Shown here: piece after piece, positions 25,553 to 37,637 of the stretch
Numbering within the stretch: the first letter of the stretch is position 1
Layout of the letters: every line of letters starts with the position of its first letter
DNA from: Amphiduros pacificus
Taxonomy: Eukaryota > Annelida > Polychaeta > Phyllodocida > Hesionidae
DNA length: 64,000 nt
Assembly (NCBI GenBank): GCA_949316495.1
Contig: OX439004.1
Coordinates: forward strand, 2,316,001 to 2,380,000
Direction of reading: 5' to 3'
The notes under the pieces: generated by a model
What the model saw: the letters and a program-made list of their open reading frames with translations, nothing else
What the model was told of the DNA's origin: nothing
Database searches by the model: none
Translations under genes and position numbers: made by a program

Positions 25553-26335
25553 ATAGCCATGAGGTCATGACTATATATAGTCTCACTGAGGTCATGACTA
25601 TATATAACCTCACTGAGGTCATGACTATATATAACCTCACTGAGGTCATGACTATATATAACCTCACTGAGGTCATGACTATATATAGTATCACCGAAGT
25701 CATGACTATATATAGTACTTCGAGGTCATGACTGTATATGGTGTCACTGAGGTCATGACTATATATAGTCTCACTAAGGTCACGACTATATATAGTATCA
25801 CTAAGGTCATGACTATATATAACCTCAATGAGGTCATGACTATATGGTGTCACCGAGGTCATGACTGTATATAACCTCACTGAGGTCATGACTATATATA
25901 GTTTCACTGAGGTCATGACTATAGTCTCACTGAAGTCATGACTATATATAGTCTCACTGAGGTCATGACTCTATATAACCTCAATGAGGTCATGACTATA
26001 TGGTGTCACCAAGGTCATGACTATATATAGTCTCACTAAGGTCATGACTATATATAGTCTCACTAAGGTCATGACTATATATAACCTCAATGAGGTCATG
26101 ACTATATATAGTCTCACTAAGGTCATGACTATATATAACCTCAATGAGGTCATGACTATATATAGTCTCACTAAGGTCATGACTATATATAACCTCAATG
26201 AGGTCATGACTATATGGTGTCACCAAGGTAATGACTATATATAGTCTCACTAAGGTCATGACTATATAGTCTCATTGAGGTCATGACTATAGTCTCACTG
26301 AAGTCATATCTATATAGTCTTACTAAGATCATGAC
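25553..26335. repeat. 26-28-bp minisatellite built on AGGTCATGACTATATATA
   Basis: Close to 30 tandem units of about 26-28 bases, each with AGGTCATGAC followed by a TATATATA run and 'gtctcact' or 'acctcaat'. Two subtypes alternate toward the right end (25980-26220), which indicates a higher-order unit. It lies downstream of the 689-aa stop, probably in its 3' UTR or flank. It has no real coding content, although frames stay open because of the repeat. Confidence 0.95.
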
Positions 26336-26968
26336 TATAATTAGAGTTAAGTTATGTCTCGTCTGAAGTGATGGAGTGACCAACAGCTCAAAGAGTGGAT
26401 AGAAATATGTAATATGTAGGGCTAAGTAGATGACTGAATGCAGCTAAAAGGAAATCTGTTTTATGATGATCTCATCACTTCAGAATTGCAGATTTATAAG
26501 TAAGATGAAACAAGTTTTTTATACTTTTTCTGTGTTACACCTTTGTGAGGTAGTTTTATGTATGTAAATACAAGTAGAGTTGTGTGACTTGTTGTATATA
26601 ATGTTGTTGTATTTGGTAATATATAGGTGCTATGTGGAAACAAGAAATCATTTTCATACCGGTTATCAGTAATAAAATATATGTTCATTTCTATGAAAAA
26701 GTATGTTGAGAAATATGTATGTAACATATTTGTAGAATTTTAATGTAGTTTTAGAACAAAATATCAGGAATCAATGCTCATTGACAAGAAAGGACCTCTC
26801 TGTGTATTTATATAGTGGTATAAAAGAAAATAAATGGGACCATAACCAAAATCAAAATAAGCCATAGCAAAATACCTTTGTACTTTGTGAAAGGTGTACA
26901 GCATTGTAGAGTTGTCATGTATCTCTTACACTTTACATGATTTTGCATCATTTTCTATTTTGTGGTGA

Positions 26969-26974
26969 AATAAA
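26969..26974 (+). terminator. Candidate poly(A) signal for the 689-aa gene
   Basis: AATAAA is followed within 40 bases by a T/GT-rich stretch (gatatttggtgtttct). If used, the 3' UTR would run about 2.75 kb and include the three repeat arrays above. An earlier AATAAA near 26830 is an alternative. Confidence 0.4.
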
Positions 26975-27332
26975 CTTATATTTGGTACAGGAGATTGATA
27001 TTTGGTGTTTCTATTATATTGGTCAGGAATGAAAGGTCTTTAATTCTGCATGTATTAGTTTTCTTTGGCTTAGTTATTTGCAGAGAATTATTGCTAATGG
27101 TTGGTTGCCTGAGATACAGTCATTCCAATATCCAAATGACTTGAATAAGCAGTATCCTTACAAAGTGATAATATCACGTGAAATACACAAGACAAATTAA
27201 ACTAAATGGAGATGAAATGATGATATGGAATGATATATATTCAAATCAGGCAAAGTCGTAAAAATAAATGATTTCTCCCTCAATACATGGGTTATTAAAG
27301 GGTGCTGCGCCCAATTGCTGTCATGGTTTTAT

Positions 27333-27637
27333 TTGGAGTTTTACATCACTTTCAACATTATTTCAGTCATTTCGTGATGAGACCTACTTGTTGCAGATAT
27401 AGTGCTGCCTCACTGAATTGTCATGTCGCAGGTCCTTGACATGACAACCCACCCGGTCACAGATTTACAAGGACAACGGGTTAACCCTTTTGGCACAGGC
27501 CTCAGATCATATAGGAAATTGAATCATGAGTTCAATCGCGGCACGGCCGGGGTTCGAACCCACTACCTTTGGATCACCACAGAGGAACTGGTGCTAGTAA
27601 GCTGGTGCTCTAACCAACTGCGCCACGGCCCGTGGCC
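27333..27637 (-). mobile_element. tRNA-derived SINE, full-length or nearly so
   Basis: Read on the minus strand, it starts 'ggccacgggccgtggcgc', with a pol III A-box-like TGGCGCAGTTGG and B box GGTTCGAACCC. The body contains 'cctttggatca' complements, 'gaggcctgtgcc', 'ccgggtgggttgtcatgtca' and 'ggcagcactata', and it ends near 'gatgtaaaactcc'. The tRNA-like head and the shared body define the family with the copies at 29439 and 31384. No clean target-site duplication is visible for this copy. Confidence 0.88.
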
Positions 27638-28249
27638 CTTGCCGTTGCTTTGGGGCGACTATCGACAGTCCCGGGGCTGTCATGGAAATATCCACTGGAT
27701 ATTGAAGGCAATTGGGCAGTGGTAGAGTACCCACAAATAGTATTTCCATCAATTTGAACTTTGACCCGGACGGGTCCTCTCTCAGCAAGATTAAAGCACA
27801 TCTTGCATATTGGTGCATGTAATTACGCAAGCAAAGAAAAATGGTTAAGTCAGTCAAAATATCTTTGTGGCAGCCACAATGTTAACAAATAGTATTTTAG
27901 CATCTACACTTTCAAATCTTAATGTGCCAGCAAAGATGTTAAACACCCCCATAAATTTAGATCAACGGATCATGGCTGAGTCAAGGTGTTAAAATCATGA
28001 AGTGCAATTACAAGGGTCAGCAAGTGGTTATCACTGTTCAAAAAAATTATGAAATTACATTTCTAAGGTCATTCAAAATATGTCTCAGCGTATTCCTGCC
28101 AATATTCTTTCCAAGTTTGATATGTATTTAGTCATTGATTTTGACTGATGCGTATCTTTGCGCAAAATCTGCTTTGTATGTTACTCTAAAAGATGGATAT
28201 TTTAAATGGTTCACACACATCATTTCCAGTAATTTGAACTTTGACCTTG

Positions 28250-28830
28250 GATATGTCTTGACCTACTTGGATATTTGTTGTGACGCCTTTTGGATGTGAC
28301 GGCGATGGGGCAAAATAGAGGGCACCAATGTTTAGCCATGCTGCGTAAGCTCTGAGTGCCCACGAGACAAAAGTGGAGCGGCCAACATATCAAATCAAAT
28401 CAAATCAAATCAAATCAAATGTATTGAATATAAATTAGATTGATTTTGCTGTAGAAAACAAAATGATATATCATAAAATGAAATGATATAAAATACGAAA
28501 TAGACACTAATAACATGTCCATATATATATTGGACTGCATAGTCTAAATATGAAATGATATGGAGTGATATAAAATATGAAATGATATGAAATGATATGG
28601 AATGATATGGAATGATATGGAATGATATAAAATATGAAATGATATGAAATGATATGAAATGATATGGAATGATATGGAATGATATAAAATATGAAATGAT
28701 ATATCGTGATATGGAATGATAGATCTTAATATGGACTGTTATATTTTTCTATGGAATGGTATACGGAATGATATATCATAATTTGGAATGATATATGGAA
28801 TGCTATATTTTAATAAGGAATTATATATCA
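28250..28830. repeat. Possible SINE 3' end with (ATCAA)n tail, then atgatatgga-type satellite
   Basis: At 28270-28385 a more GC-rich segment ends in six units of atcaa (28389-28420), as SINE tails do, but no tRNA-like head could be found. From 28480 to about 28830 short degenerate units (gatatgaaat / gatatggaat) repeat 20 or more times. Sequence at 28215-28245 resembles 27745-27770, pointing to another diverged dispersed repeat. Confidence 0.5.
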
Positions 28831-29149
28831 TCATATGTAAGGCTCGCAGACATCCTTGGTTGAAAGGTTTGGTCAAAATGAGAAATACTTAGGATATTTA
28901 CATGAGGTTAAGGTGACATTTGTATATTGCTGATTCCAGACAATGTGTGCTCATTGTACTTCATATTAACTGGCTGCGAGTAAAACTGGGAATCCCTGGT
29001 CTCTAGGTGAATACTCTATCAATTGAGTTATTTTGGCCAGTCAAAACCAAGCCTATATTCAATGTCTGTTGACCACATTTTAAGTGAGGTGGATTATTTG
29101 TTATTAAATCCAACTTACATGTTATATCAAAATTAATTGTGTCATTTAC

Positions 29150-29900
29150 ATTAGGGCTCAGCCAAGCGGTAACGGAGGGACAGCATCACTGAACAGCCTA
29201 ACATAAATGCATTTATTCCAGAAATACAAAATTATCAGAAATACTTAATAATTTTTTTGGACAAAATTCACTAAGCATTACAGTACAAGTATTGAGGATC
29301 TTACTGTAATAGTTTATGTATGGTATCAAAAAGTGTGTTCCGTAACGGAGGGACACTTTTGAACAGCAGCTTTAGGGTCATGTAGCAAAATAGGCTTAAC
29401 ATAAAGTTCTTATGAGTATTCTTAAAACTCACAATATCGGCCACGGGCCGTGGCGCAGTTGGTTAGAGCGCCAGCTTATTAGCACCAGTTCCTCTGTGGT
29501 GATCTAAAGGTCGTGGGTTCGAATCCCGGCCATGCTGAGATTGAACTCATGATACAATTTCCCACATGAGCTGAGGCCTGTGCCAAAAGGGTTAACCCGT
29601 TGTCCTTGTAAATCTGTGACCGGGTGGGTTGTCATGTCAAGGACCTGCGACATGACAATTCAGTGAGGCAGCACTATATCTGCTACAAGTAGGTCTCATC
29701 ACGAAATGACTGAAATAATGTTGAAAGTGATGTAAAGCCCCAAACAAACAAACAAACAAAAACTCACAATATCATATATCATCTACATATACCTAAGTAG
29801 TAAATACCAAAATATCAAGTTTACAATATTAATTATGTTTCATTTATTCAAGAAATATTGTCGTAACAGAGGGACAGAAATGTTCAGCTGCAATCTTTTC
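29150..29900. repeat. Diverged ~170-190-bp repeat units, one pair split by a SINE
   Basis: The motif 'gtaacggagggacac/ag' followed by 'tgaacagc' occurs at about 29168, 29340 and 29863. Subtracting the SINE and its duplicated target (335 bases) from the last interval leaves ~188 bases, close to the first interval of 172. A further weak copy (taatggagggaca) is at 31180. No coding content. Confidence 0.5.
29439..29758 (+). mobile_element. tRNA-derived SINE with 15-bp target-site duplication
   Basis: The head 'ggccacgggccgtggcgcag' contains the A box TGGCGCAGTTGG, and the B box GGTTCGAATCC lies near 29517. The body matches the other copies. The 3' tail is (caaa)n preceded by 'tgatgtaaagcccc'. 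The 15-base direct repeat aaaactcacaatatc flanks it exactly at 29424-29438 and 29759-29773. The intact duplication and pol III boxes suggest a fairly recent insertion. It should not be annotated as a tRNA gene. Confidence 0.95.
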
Positions 29901-31383
29901 AACAAGTAACTTTTGTAGCATACTGTATATGTATTATTTAGGTGCTAAATCCTGATGAACTTGACAGAATAAATTAACAGAATACATTGAAATGAAATAA
30001 CATAAGAACCAAAGACCAAATACACACCATGAATGACAACTGGGTACTAAGGATGGAATATGGTCAAAATAACCATGTGACAAAGGTGACCATGCTACTG
30101 AACTGCCACATTAAACCACGGTGAAACTGCTGAATTTGGATATCTTATAAATGTAAATTATCCACAAGTGTAAATTATCCACAAGTTAGAAAAAATATGA
30201 GTTTAACCATGCATGGAAATGCATACTATTTACGCTTTGGAAGACTTAAATGGCCGCCAAACTTTAAAGGTTGTGCTAATATCGAGGCCTGAGTGAAAAG
30301 TGAGAATATTCACAAAAATATATGATGAACATGAGGTATAATTACAGCAGAAAGTAGCAGAATAAGATAAAGATTGGCAGCTTTGTCCAGGTGTTAGATA
30401 AGAGGAGGGAATATATAGCTATCAAATGAAATGCATGGGCACTTGGCCCCGTGGTCCACTTCATAGCGCTGTTATTTTGACACGGTACCCTAAGGATGAC
30501 ACACAAGTCATTCCATTACATCATCATGTTCTTAGCCTTGTGTTATCCTAACTGTAAGCTAGGAACACTGTATCATCCCTAAGAATGGATTAGACACTTT
30601 GACAAGATCAAACGGCTACATAGTGTCACAAGGAATCACACCTATCAAACAGCAATTGTGCTGTCTCTGATGGGACAGCTAGTGTACCCAGTGCAGCTAG
30701 TAGCAGGCCACCTGGTGCTTTTCTTCCTCTGACTAAAGTACCAATGCCAACAAATATGCATTTTTTGCCATAAACTCATGAAAACTATTGAGAACTAATG
30801 TTTATACTTCATGGGTACATAGAAAGGGAATAGAATTTTGTATCACTGACCATGTTGATTGATGAATGAATATAAACATGATGTGTCTATTGTCTCTCAG
30901 ATGACAAACAGACCACATATTTGCCAACCAATACATGTTTAACCATATCAATTGTTTTTGTCCATTTCCACTTGACATAAACCACTTTAAGAAATAAATA
31001 TAACAACTTGCATGCACCTGAACATTTGTCCCAGGTTTTGACAGGTTTTTTTTCATATAATATCAACCAAGAATTGAATGAGTTTTATGAAGCATACTGA
31101 TGGTTATGATACTTCATTATAAGCATCTTACTTCTTGAAAGTTCCACATTCCTTGTGATATGCATTGTAAAGGAGGGAAATGTAATGGAGGGACAAATTC
31201 ATATTTTAAAGTTTTCCCCCAAAACATCTTTAGACTTGTGTGCCAAGAATTTGACTTTAGATTATGATTACATAGCATTTCAACTTTATTTGTGTCCCAT
31301 TTTCACTAATTTGCATGTGATTGCTAATGAAATACACATTTTCTAAATTGATAACAAAACATTAATTAATAAGAAAGGATCTA

Positions 31384-31705
31384 TTTGTTTGTTTGTTTGT
31401 TTGGGGTTTTACATCACTTTCAAAATTATTTCAGTCATTTCGTGATGAGACCTACTTGTAGCAGATATAGTGCTGCCTCACTGAATTGTCATGTCGCAGG
31501 TCCTTGACATGACAACCCACCCGGTCACAGATTTACAAGGACAATGGGTTAACCCTTTAGGCACAGGCCTCAGCTCATGTGGGAAATTGAATTATGACTT
31601 CAGTCCTTGCATGGCCGGGGTTCGAACCCACGACCTTTGGATCACCACAGAGGAACTGGTGCTAATAAGCTGGCGCTCTAACCAACTGCGCCACGGCCCG
31701 TGGCC
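31384..31705 (-). mobile_element. tRNA-derived SINE with 12-bp target-site duplication
   Basis: Same family as 29439-29758, in reverse orientation: the (gttt)n tail is at the left end and the tRNA-like head at the right, ending 'ccacggcccgtggcc'. The direct repeat agaaaggatcta flanks it at 31372-31383 and 31706-31717. Confidence 0.95.
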
Positions 31706-31717
31706 AGAAAGGATCTA

Positions 31718-34067
31718 CTTAAGGTGATGAGATGGATGTGACTTTCTGGGATGAAAAGCCCCATACCAATTTTGACACCATTTCCCAATATGACTGAATC
31801 TCAATGACAGCATAATGAGGCTTTTTATATTTTGAACAGGGACCATGTGCTTTTTAGCCTTTACTGGGCATGCTCAGAATGAGTGTTATGACATCACAAT
31901 GAGGTTGTTTACTGACAGGAACCATGTGATTTTGAATTCATACTGGGGATCCAGGGTAAATAAAAATAGAGATCAAAAGAAACCCTGCATTCTCTTCATT
32001 CACAAATACAAAGCTTTAATAACTCAAGTTCAGAAAGCCATCGGTCAATACAACAATGGTTTGTGGCAATATTTATTGAGACTTATTTCATAGGTTGCAT
32101 ACTATGATGAGGAAATGTCATTATGAATTTTTATGTATGGACATCTCCTGAGCAAAGCAGACTCAACCACAAGAGAAAGCTATGGTATCTAGGGTAGGAT
32201 ATAAGGTTGTCCATAAGAAGTATATGTCTCTTGTTGCAGGTCCAGCCGATCCCTGCTTGAGAGGAAAAACCTCAAACATGCTGCATGGTTGATGAAAGGT
32301 GGATATCTGCTACTGAGTTGTTTCTCACTCCAATGCCAGTGCCCAACAACTGGTTACTGTATACAGAGAAAAATTCTCGCCTAGTTATTTTCGCGCCATC
32401 GCCGTTTTCGACAGGTTCGCGCCGTTTTATTTTCACGAATTTTGGTTTTCTAGTACATAATATTTTTAATTGCGTTTTAAATGATAAATAAAGGTATTTA
32501 CCCAATATTATTGGTCTATTATTTCGAAACGCTTTGTTTTGACTTTGTTCTCACTGATTCCAATTATCAGCGTTCACAGTTTTGCGTTTCGTCATTGTCT
32601 CCACTGGTAATGTAAAAGAAAGGCCCCAGTCACTTAAAAAAGAGTAGAGCATTGCATCCCGGTGACAGGTTTCTATCTGACTTTATATGGGTTAATTATT
32701 ACTGAAAAGATCATTAATACAGAGAGTAGAAAGCATAATGAAGGCAGCATGTAGGTCAGCAACATGCATTTGATCTAAGTAGAAAATATATTACTTAACA
32801 CAACTTCAATATAATTTTAGCATGCTTTGATCAAACTTTCGGTGTAAAACTGTGTCAAAATTCTCAAGATGTTCAGCGAACCTAACTAAAGAGAAATACA
32901 ATGTACAGAAATACTTAACACAACTTCAATATAATTTTAGCATGCTTTGATCAAACTTTCGGTGTAAAACTGTGTCAAAATTCTCAAGATGTTCAGCGAA
33001 CCTAAATAAAGAGAAATACAATGTACAGAAACAAAATTGAAACAACGAAACTCAATATAAAAAGCAATCTATTTATTCATAATATGTAATTCATGTTTTC
33101 ATTGCACTTGGCATTAGGTTTTTTCAATATCTTAAATCTTATTTATAAAAGTCCTAAACCATTCTATTTCTCGTTTATAAAATAAACGCAATCAATCGTG
33201 TAAAATTCAATAAGAATAGAACCATAACAGCCAAATGATTTCAACTGGTTTTCTGTCATTGAATTTTTTGGAATAGTGATAAATCTACAATGTACACTTC
33301 ATTTCTACTCATAGGCAAGTTCAATCTGTTGGCAGTGTACTTAGGATAATATATTCCAATACTGTCGCCATGGAGACAAATACAATAGTTCCTAACCTGA
33401 TCAGCTGCAGTTAAAATTAAGGAGAAACATTCAGTAATTGGTTGTTAGGCGCAGGTTAAAACTGCTTTCTTAACAGTTCAAACACAAGCACATTTCATAC
33501 ACATGATAGATCAATCCAGCTGCTGGTTTATGTTCGGGGATCTGCTGGGATTTAATATGAGAATTTTTGTTTTGTCTTGATGAGTGATTTCATTTGTTTA
33601 CCACCCAATAAACGAAACGAAACAAATCAATTGAAATAATTAAAAAACATTTTTTTCTCTGCAAATTTGACTAGTTTGTTGGACAAAAAAGTACATATTA
33701 AAACAAATTTATCTATATTAATCATCAGAGACGAAGGTGTATTGTGGAGCGCTTAACATGTAGGCCTATCAATGGAACATATATTATCAAATACAAAATG
33801 TAATCATATATTTTGAAATAAATATCATTTGTGATACAAGAACAATCAGTTTGACTTGCTGTGAGAAACAAGCAAAAATGCATCAATAACCATAACTCCT
33901 ATAATTTCCTTGTTGAAGTCCATTGATTTAAGCGACACACTTGTTGAATTCCTCAGAAATGATCTTTGGAAAAAAATAATGATTTCAGAGATGCAATGTA
34001 AAAAAATGGAATTTTTAAAATCGATATAAGATGTGCGGAGACCCTCAAAAGCTGAAGGAATGTAGTT
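31718..34067. other. Intergenic DNA with a 120-bp tandem duplication
   Basis: A stretch starting tacttaacacaacttcaa at 32792 repeats at 32912 with essentially one mismatch across 120 bases (units 32792-32911 and 32912-33031), so it is a young tandem duplication. CpG-bearing sequence at 32360-32450 (ctcgcctagttattttcgcg) looks like a dispersed repeat, but I found no second copy. The 3' UTR of the minus-strand gene at 34068 probably occupies the right end; a reverse AATAAA is near 33075. No coding region seen. Confidence 0.6.
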
Positions 34068-34466
34068 TTATCCCACTGTGGTAGTAGTTTCTGGCATCTG
34101 TGACGTCATCTGTGACGTCATTTGTGACATATCATTGGCATGTATCATCTCGACTGCTATCTTCTCCTGCCGCCTGTCCTTGTGAAGGCAGGAGTTGATT
34201 ATTCCAATAACGAGGGCCAACCCCCCTGCTCCCAGTAAACAAGGTCCGGCAATTTTCAGAGGGTTTCCTCCGGTGGGAGTATAGCCCGGCCACACGGATA
34301 TAACAGTCATTACAAGTCCTACCACCATCATTCCCACGCTGAGAACCATGAGAATAATCATATGTGGCCTCACTCTGGGAGGAGCCCGAGCAGGGGGGCG
34401 GTGGTAACCCATTGGAACAGCCGAATACTCAGCGCTGTATGCTGATTGGTTGTGACTGGCAGACAT
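34068..34466 (-). CDS. Two-membrane-span protein, TMEM200/DUF2371-like, 132 aa, single coding exon
   Basis: An intact frame of 132 codons runs from the ATG at 34466 to a stop at 34068. A Tyr/Pro/Arg-rich N-terminus (residues 1-33) precedes membrane spans at about 34-58 and 72-91. They flank WPGYTPTGGNPLKIAGP, identical in pattern to the genes at 12.6 and 21.4 kb. After a basic stretch (HKDRRQEK) the protein ends shortly, with three MTSQ-type repeats and MPETTTTVG. It therefore lacks the long disordered tail that the second exon supplies in its paralogs. No donor site is visible near the matching intron position, so this copy either lost the second exon or is the simple ancestral form. It is transcribed toward its paralogs. 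Function unknown. Confidence 0.85.
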   Translation of the reverse strand: MSASHNQSAYSAEYSAVPMGYHRPPARAPPRVRPHMIILMVLSVGMMVVGLVMTVISVWPGYTPTGGNPLKIAGPCLLGAGGLALVIGIINSCLHKDRRQEKIAVEMIHANDMSQMTSQMTSQMPETTTTVG

Positions 34467-34934
34467 ATTGGCCTCGAATTAGAATTATATCCCGCTATTT
34501 GCTGGTTTCAGTTGTTCCCGTTTCAATAGCGATAACCTATGTGTTTAGGAGATTGTTTATATCATTTTATCCAAGTGTCTGGAATAACAAAAAACAAATA
34601 TTTGTAAAATTTAATTGAAAATCTGAAATCAAAATCATATCACGAAAATCAAATACACACAATACGTGCCAGGAAGAACCAAATGAAAATAGTTATGACT
34701 TAAACATATTATTGTATCAAAGAACTAAATGAAAATATGATTTATATATATTGTAGTATCATAATTCTAATAATATTAATAAATATGTAAAAAAACATAA
34801 TATTTCGAATAAAATTTAGCAAAGAATAGAAAACATTCCATTATTTTATTTCAGAAAGCTTTTATGTGCAATTCATATCATACCAGAATTTATATCGGAA
34901 ACATATGGAAGTGAATATGCAGTTTGACACATTT

Positions 34935-35393
34935 TAGTGTTCTCCAATCACCCATCGGCAAAGCCCAGATAGGTGATCTGGAGAGGTCTGAGATTTTTGC
35001 TTTTTGGTCATAATCTCGTTCAGATGTGATTTTTTAAATACCCAACTGTTTAAGTGATAATTCATATTTTATGTATGATTATGTCTAAAATCTCACAAAA
35101 AAGCTTGATTATTTTTTGGATAACATTAAATAAAGAAAATATAAATTCTTGATAATAATCGCCAGCTGCAAAAATTGAATCAAACCCGTTTTAACGGCAG
35201 TTGAAACGGGTTCAATTTTGACGTTTAAACGGGTTTACCTCAGTTTTTTCAGCTGGCGACTTTTTACTTCACTTGAGCTCTACCAATTCTACCAAACTTT
35301 TCTTTGGTTGAAATTGGTAGAGACCTTGGACGTTCGACAAACCCCTCCAGATCACCTATCTGGGCTTTGCCGATTGGTGATTGGAGAACACTA
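34935..35393. mobile_element. 459-bp MITE with terminal inverted repeats and 9-bp target duplication
   Basis: The ends are the perfect inverted repeat TAGTGTTCTCCAATCACC; inverted similarity continues, imperfectly, for about 50 bases (aaagcccagataggtgat). Flanking gacacattt is duplicated at 34926-34934 and 35394-35402. Nested inside is a second palindrome, cgccagctg...cagctggcg (about 35160-35263). A 9-bp duplication is typical of Mutator-like elements, but no transposase is present, so the superfamily is only suggested. Confidence 0.8.
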
Positions 35394-35402
35394 GACACAT
35401 TT

Positions 35403-35533
35403 ATTTTGAAATTGTGAAAATAACACTGTGAAAGTAATACTGCCTGCAGTGGGAGTCGAATCCACCACCTCCTTCCCGTCCTCCACCAATATCCCCAATA
35501 AGGCACAGATCTATCAACTGTGCCAGTGGGCCG
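35403..35533 (-). mobile_element. tRNA-derived SINE fragment of a second family
   Basis: On the minus strand the segment starts ccggcccactggcacagttg (A-box-like TGGCACAGTTGATAG) and has the B-box-like GGATTCGACTCCC near 35455. The head differs from the other SINE family here. Copies of gacacattt at both ends (35394 and 35537) look like its target duplication. Confidence 0.6.
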
Positions 35534-35545
35534 GTTTGACACATT

Positions 35546-37440
35546 TATTAATAAACTTTCCACCCTTTGATAATAAGTTTCTGCCTTTAATTTCCATCAC
35601 GTCCAATAAACACACCAACACTTATTAGACGTCTTATAGTAAATATTCAGAGACGTTTCATGGTGTGCTGTCTTCTGTAGCTATTATTTAGATATTATCG
35701 CTCAGGCAGCACTTATATATAGATATTTAAAGACAGTCCAAAATATATATTCCAGAGCTATAGGGGTACGTATCTGACATGAATTAGATCATGCATATCA
35801 TACATACATTTTTAGTGACACACTAGCATTACCCTATGAGTAATATTTGGTGGGAGTACATGTCTCTAAATGCCAAAAGTGTTGTATTTAAGTGTAGTCT
35901 CTTTTGTTATTCATTGCAAATTGTTAACACTAAACCAAGTCACTGCAGGCAGTCGTGCTTTTTCATGTAGTATCAATAGCTTGACCCATCTGAGTCATAT
36001 ATGTGCATAAGGAACTCAAATTATCGCCCATTACCAATTAGTATTTAGTAATAACCTACTTCTACATCAAAGGTGACACATTGATATACAGGTAGGCAGA
36101 AACCTTTGGATGAAGAGCATATTAACTTACCTGGGGGAGTATGAAAGCCAACTATCGTCCATGTTTCAATTGGTTCATTTTGGATAAGTTTAAAGGAAAC
36201 CGGTTATCCCAAGAGAAAAGACAGTTATGCTTTCCAAAAAGGACCTTTAATCTGTGGTGTCCTAGACTCGTTATCAGCTGAGTGATAAGGCTGTAGGTAC
36301 GGAGGGAAGTCCCCTCTGACGTTGTTTGAGAGGTACCTGTGTCGAGATCCTGCATTGACATAACAAAATAGGTGTCCACAAAGGACTGGGTTGAGGCTAA
36401 CATGATGCAAGTAAGGCTGTAAGGCTTGCATCGCCACAAAACAAAATAAAACAAACAAAAAACAAAAATGGCATACAAGAAATATTAGACATTCTAAACT
36501 GTTATTATAATTCCAAATGCATTTAGACGTCATAATCTAATGTCAGGTATTGTAAATGACCCATAATATTTCAAAACGATAAATTTAAAGCATTCATGAA
36601 ATGAGGTTTTCAAGCACTTTTTCCTTGCATAATATAAATGTTTATACCCAAAACTCTGGGGTCAAAAGTTACTAACCGTTATATTTCCCCTACATAAATT
36701 TGTGTGCCATTTGAAAGTGGATTGAGTCTTCTGCTAAAATCCATATCATCCACTGGACACTTTGTCAACTTTGTTCAGTTGACCTGCTTAGTAAAGTCTT
36801 GCTAAAAGTGTGACACCTTTAGAATGGGACAATGGAGTGATTTAGCTTACAGAGCCCTGCTTGTCAATTAATGTTTGTCCAATGGTACAGGCCTAACACC
36901 TTGACAAACCATAATAGAGGTCACATGACTGTATACATGTGGCCACCTGGTGGTCAAAAGAGTACAGCCAGTACTTGGCACTTTCAGCAAATCACAATAA
37001 CCATCGTCAGTGTATTTTGGTTGATTTTAGTGAGATAGCTTGCTTGTATCACAGTTTCGTGGCCAGATATCATTTAAGCATACCTCAAACCTCTGTACAA
37101 TTGCCTGTGACCTCTGTGATTCCATGAATGCTTTAAGTAAGACAGTCATGTGCAAAACTATTGGATGAGATTTTTGATCAGGAAACAATATTTCCTTATC
37201 AGGTTCGGTTGAAAGGAGGATAGATATTGGTCATATGTGATTCACAAATACCCTGGACCTGAGAGTATTACTCTAAGCCTGAACTATCTATGACCATAAA
37301 ACATTTGTGGAGGAGAGTTCTTAACATGATTACAATCTATTACGTAATAGCACTCCAGTTCCCTATCACATGAATATTGAGTCTTAATCGATGGAAAATG
37401 AACCAAGCAATATCAAAGCTAAACAATGGTTATAGGCTTA
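35546..37440. other. Intergenic DNA, possible SINE-like repeat
   Basis: No gene found. At 36230-36470 a moderately GC-rich segment ends 'cgccacaaaacaaaataaaa' + 'caaacaaaaaac', which resembles a SINE 3' end. No pol III boxes or target duplication could be identified, so this is weak. Confidence 0.3.
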
Positions 37441-37453
37441 ACAAAGGTTATAA

Positions 37454-37454
<1 letters not shown>

Positions 37455-37523
<69 letters not shown>

Positions 37524-37538
37524 TATATAGATATATAT

Positions 37539-37637
<99 letters not shown>

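Noticed and set aside
25539-26259. Several frames of MTSVRLYIV or ETIYSHDL repeats
   Set aside because: Translations of the AGGTCATGAC minisatellite.
29439-29525. A tRNA gene
   Set aside because: The A and B boxes belong to the head of a SINE that has a body, an A-rich tail and target-site duplications; the same head occurs in two other copies.
36152-36533. Overlapping minus frames of 102 and 108 codons
   Set aside because: Both lie over a possible SINE-like repeat and share no motif with known proteins.
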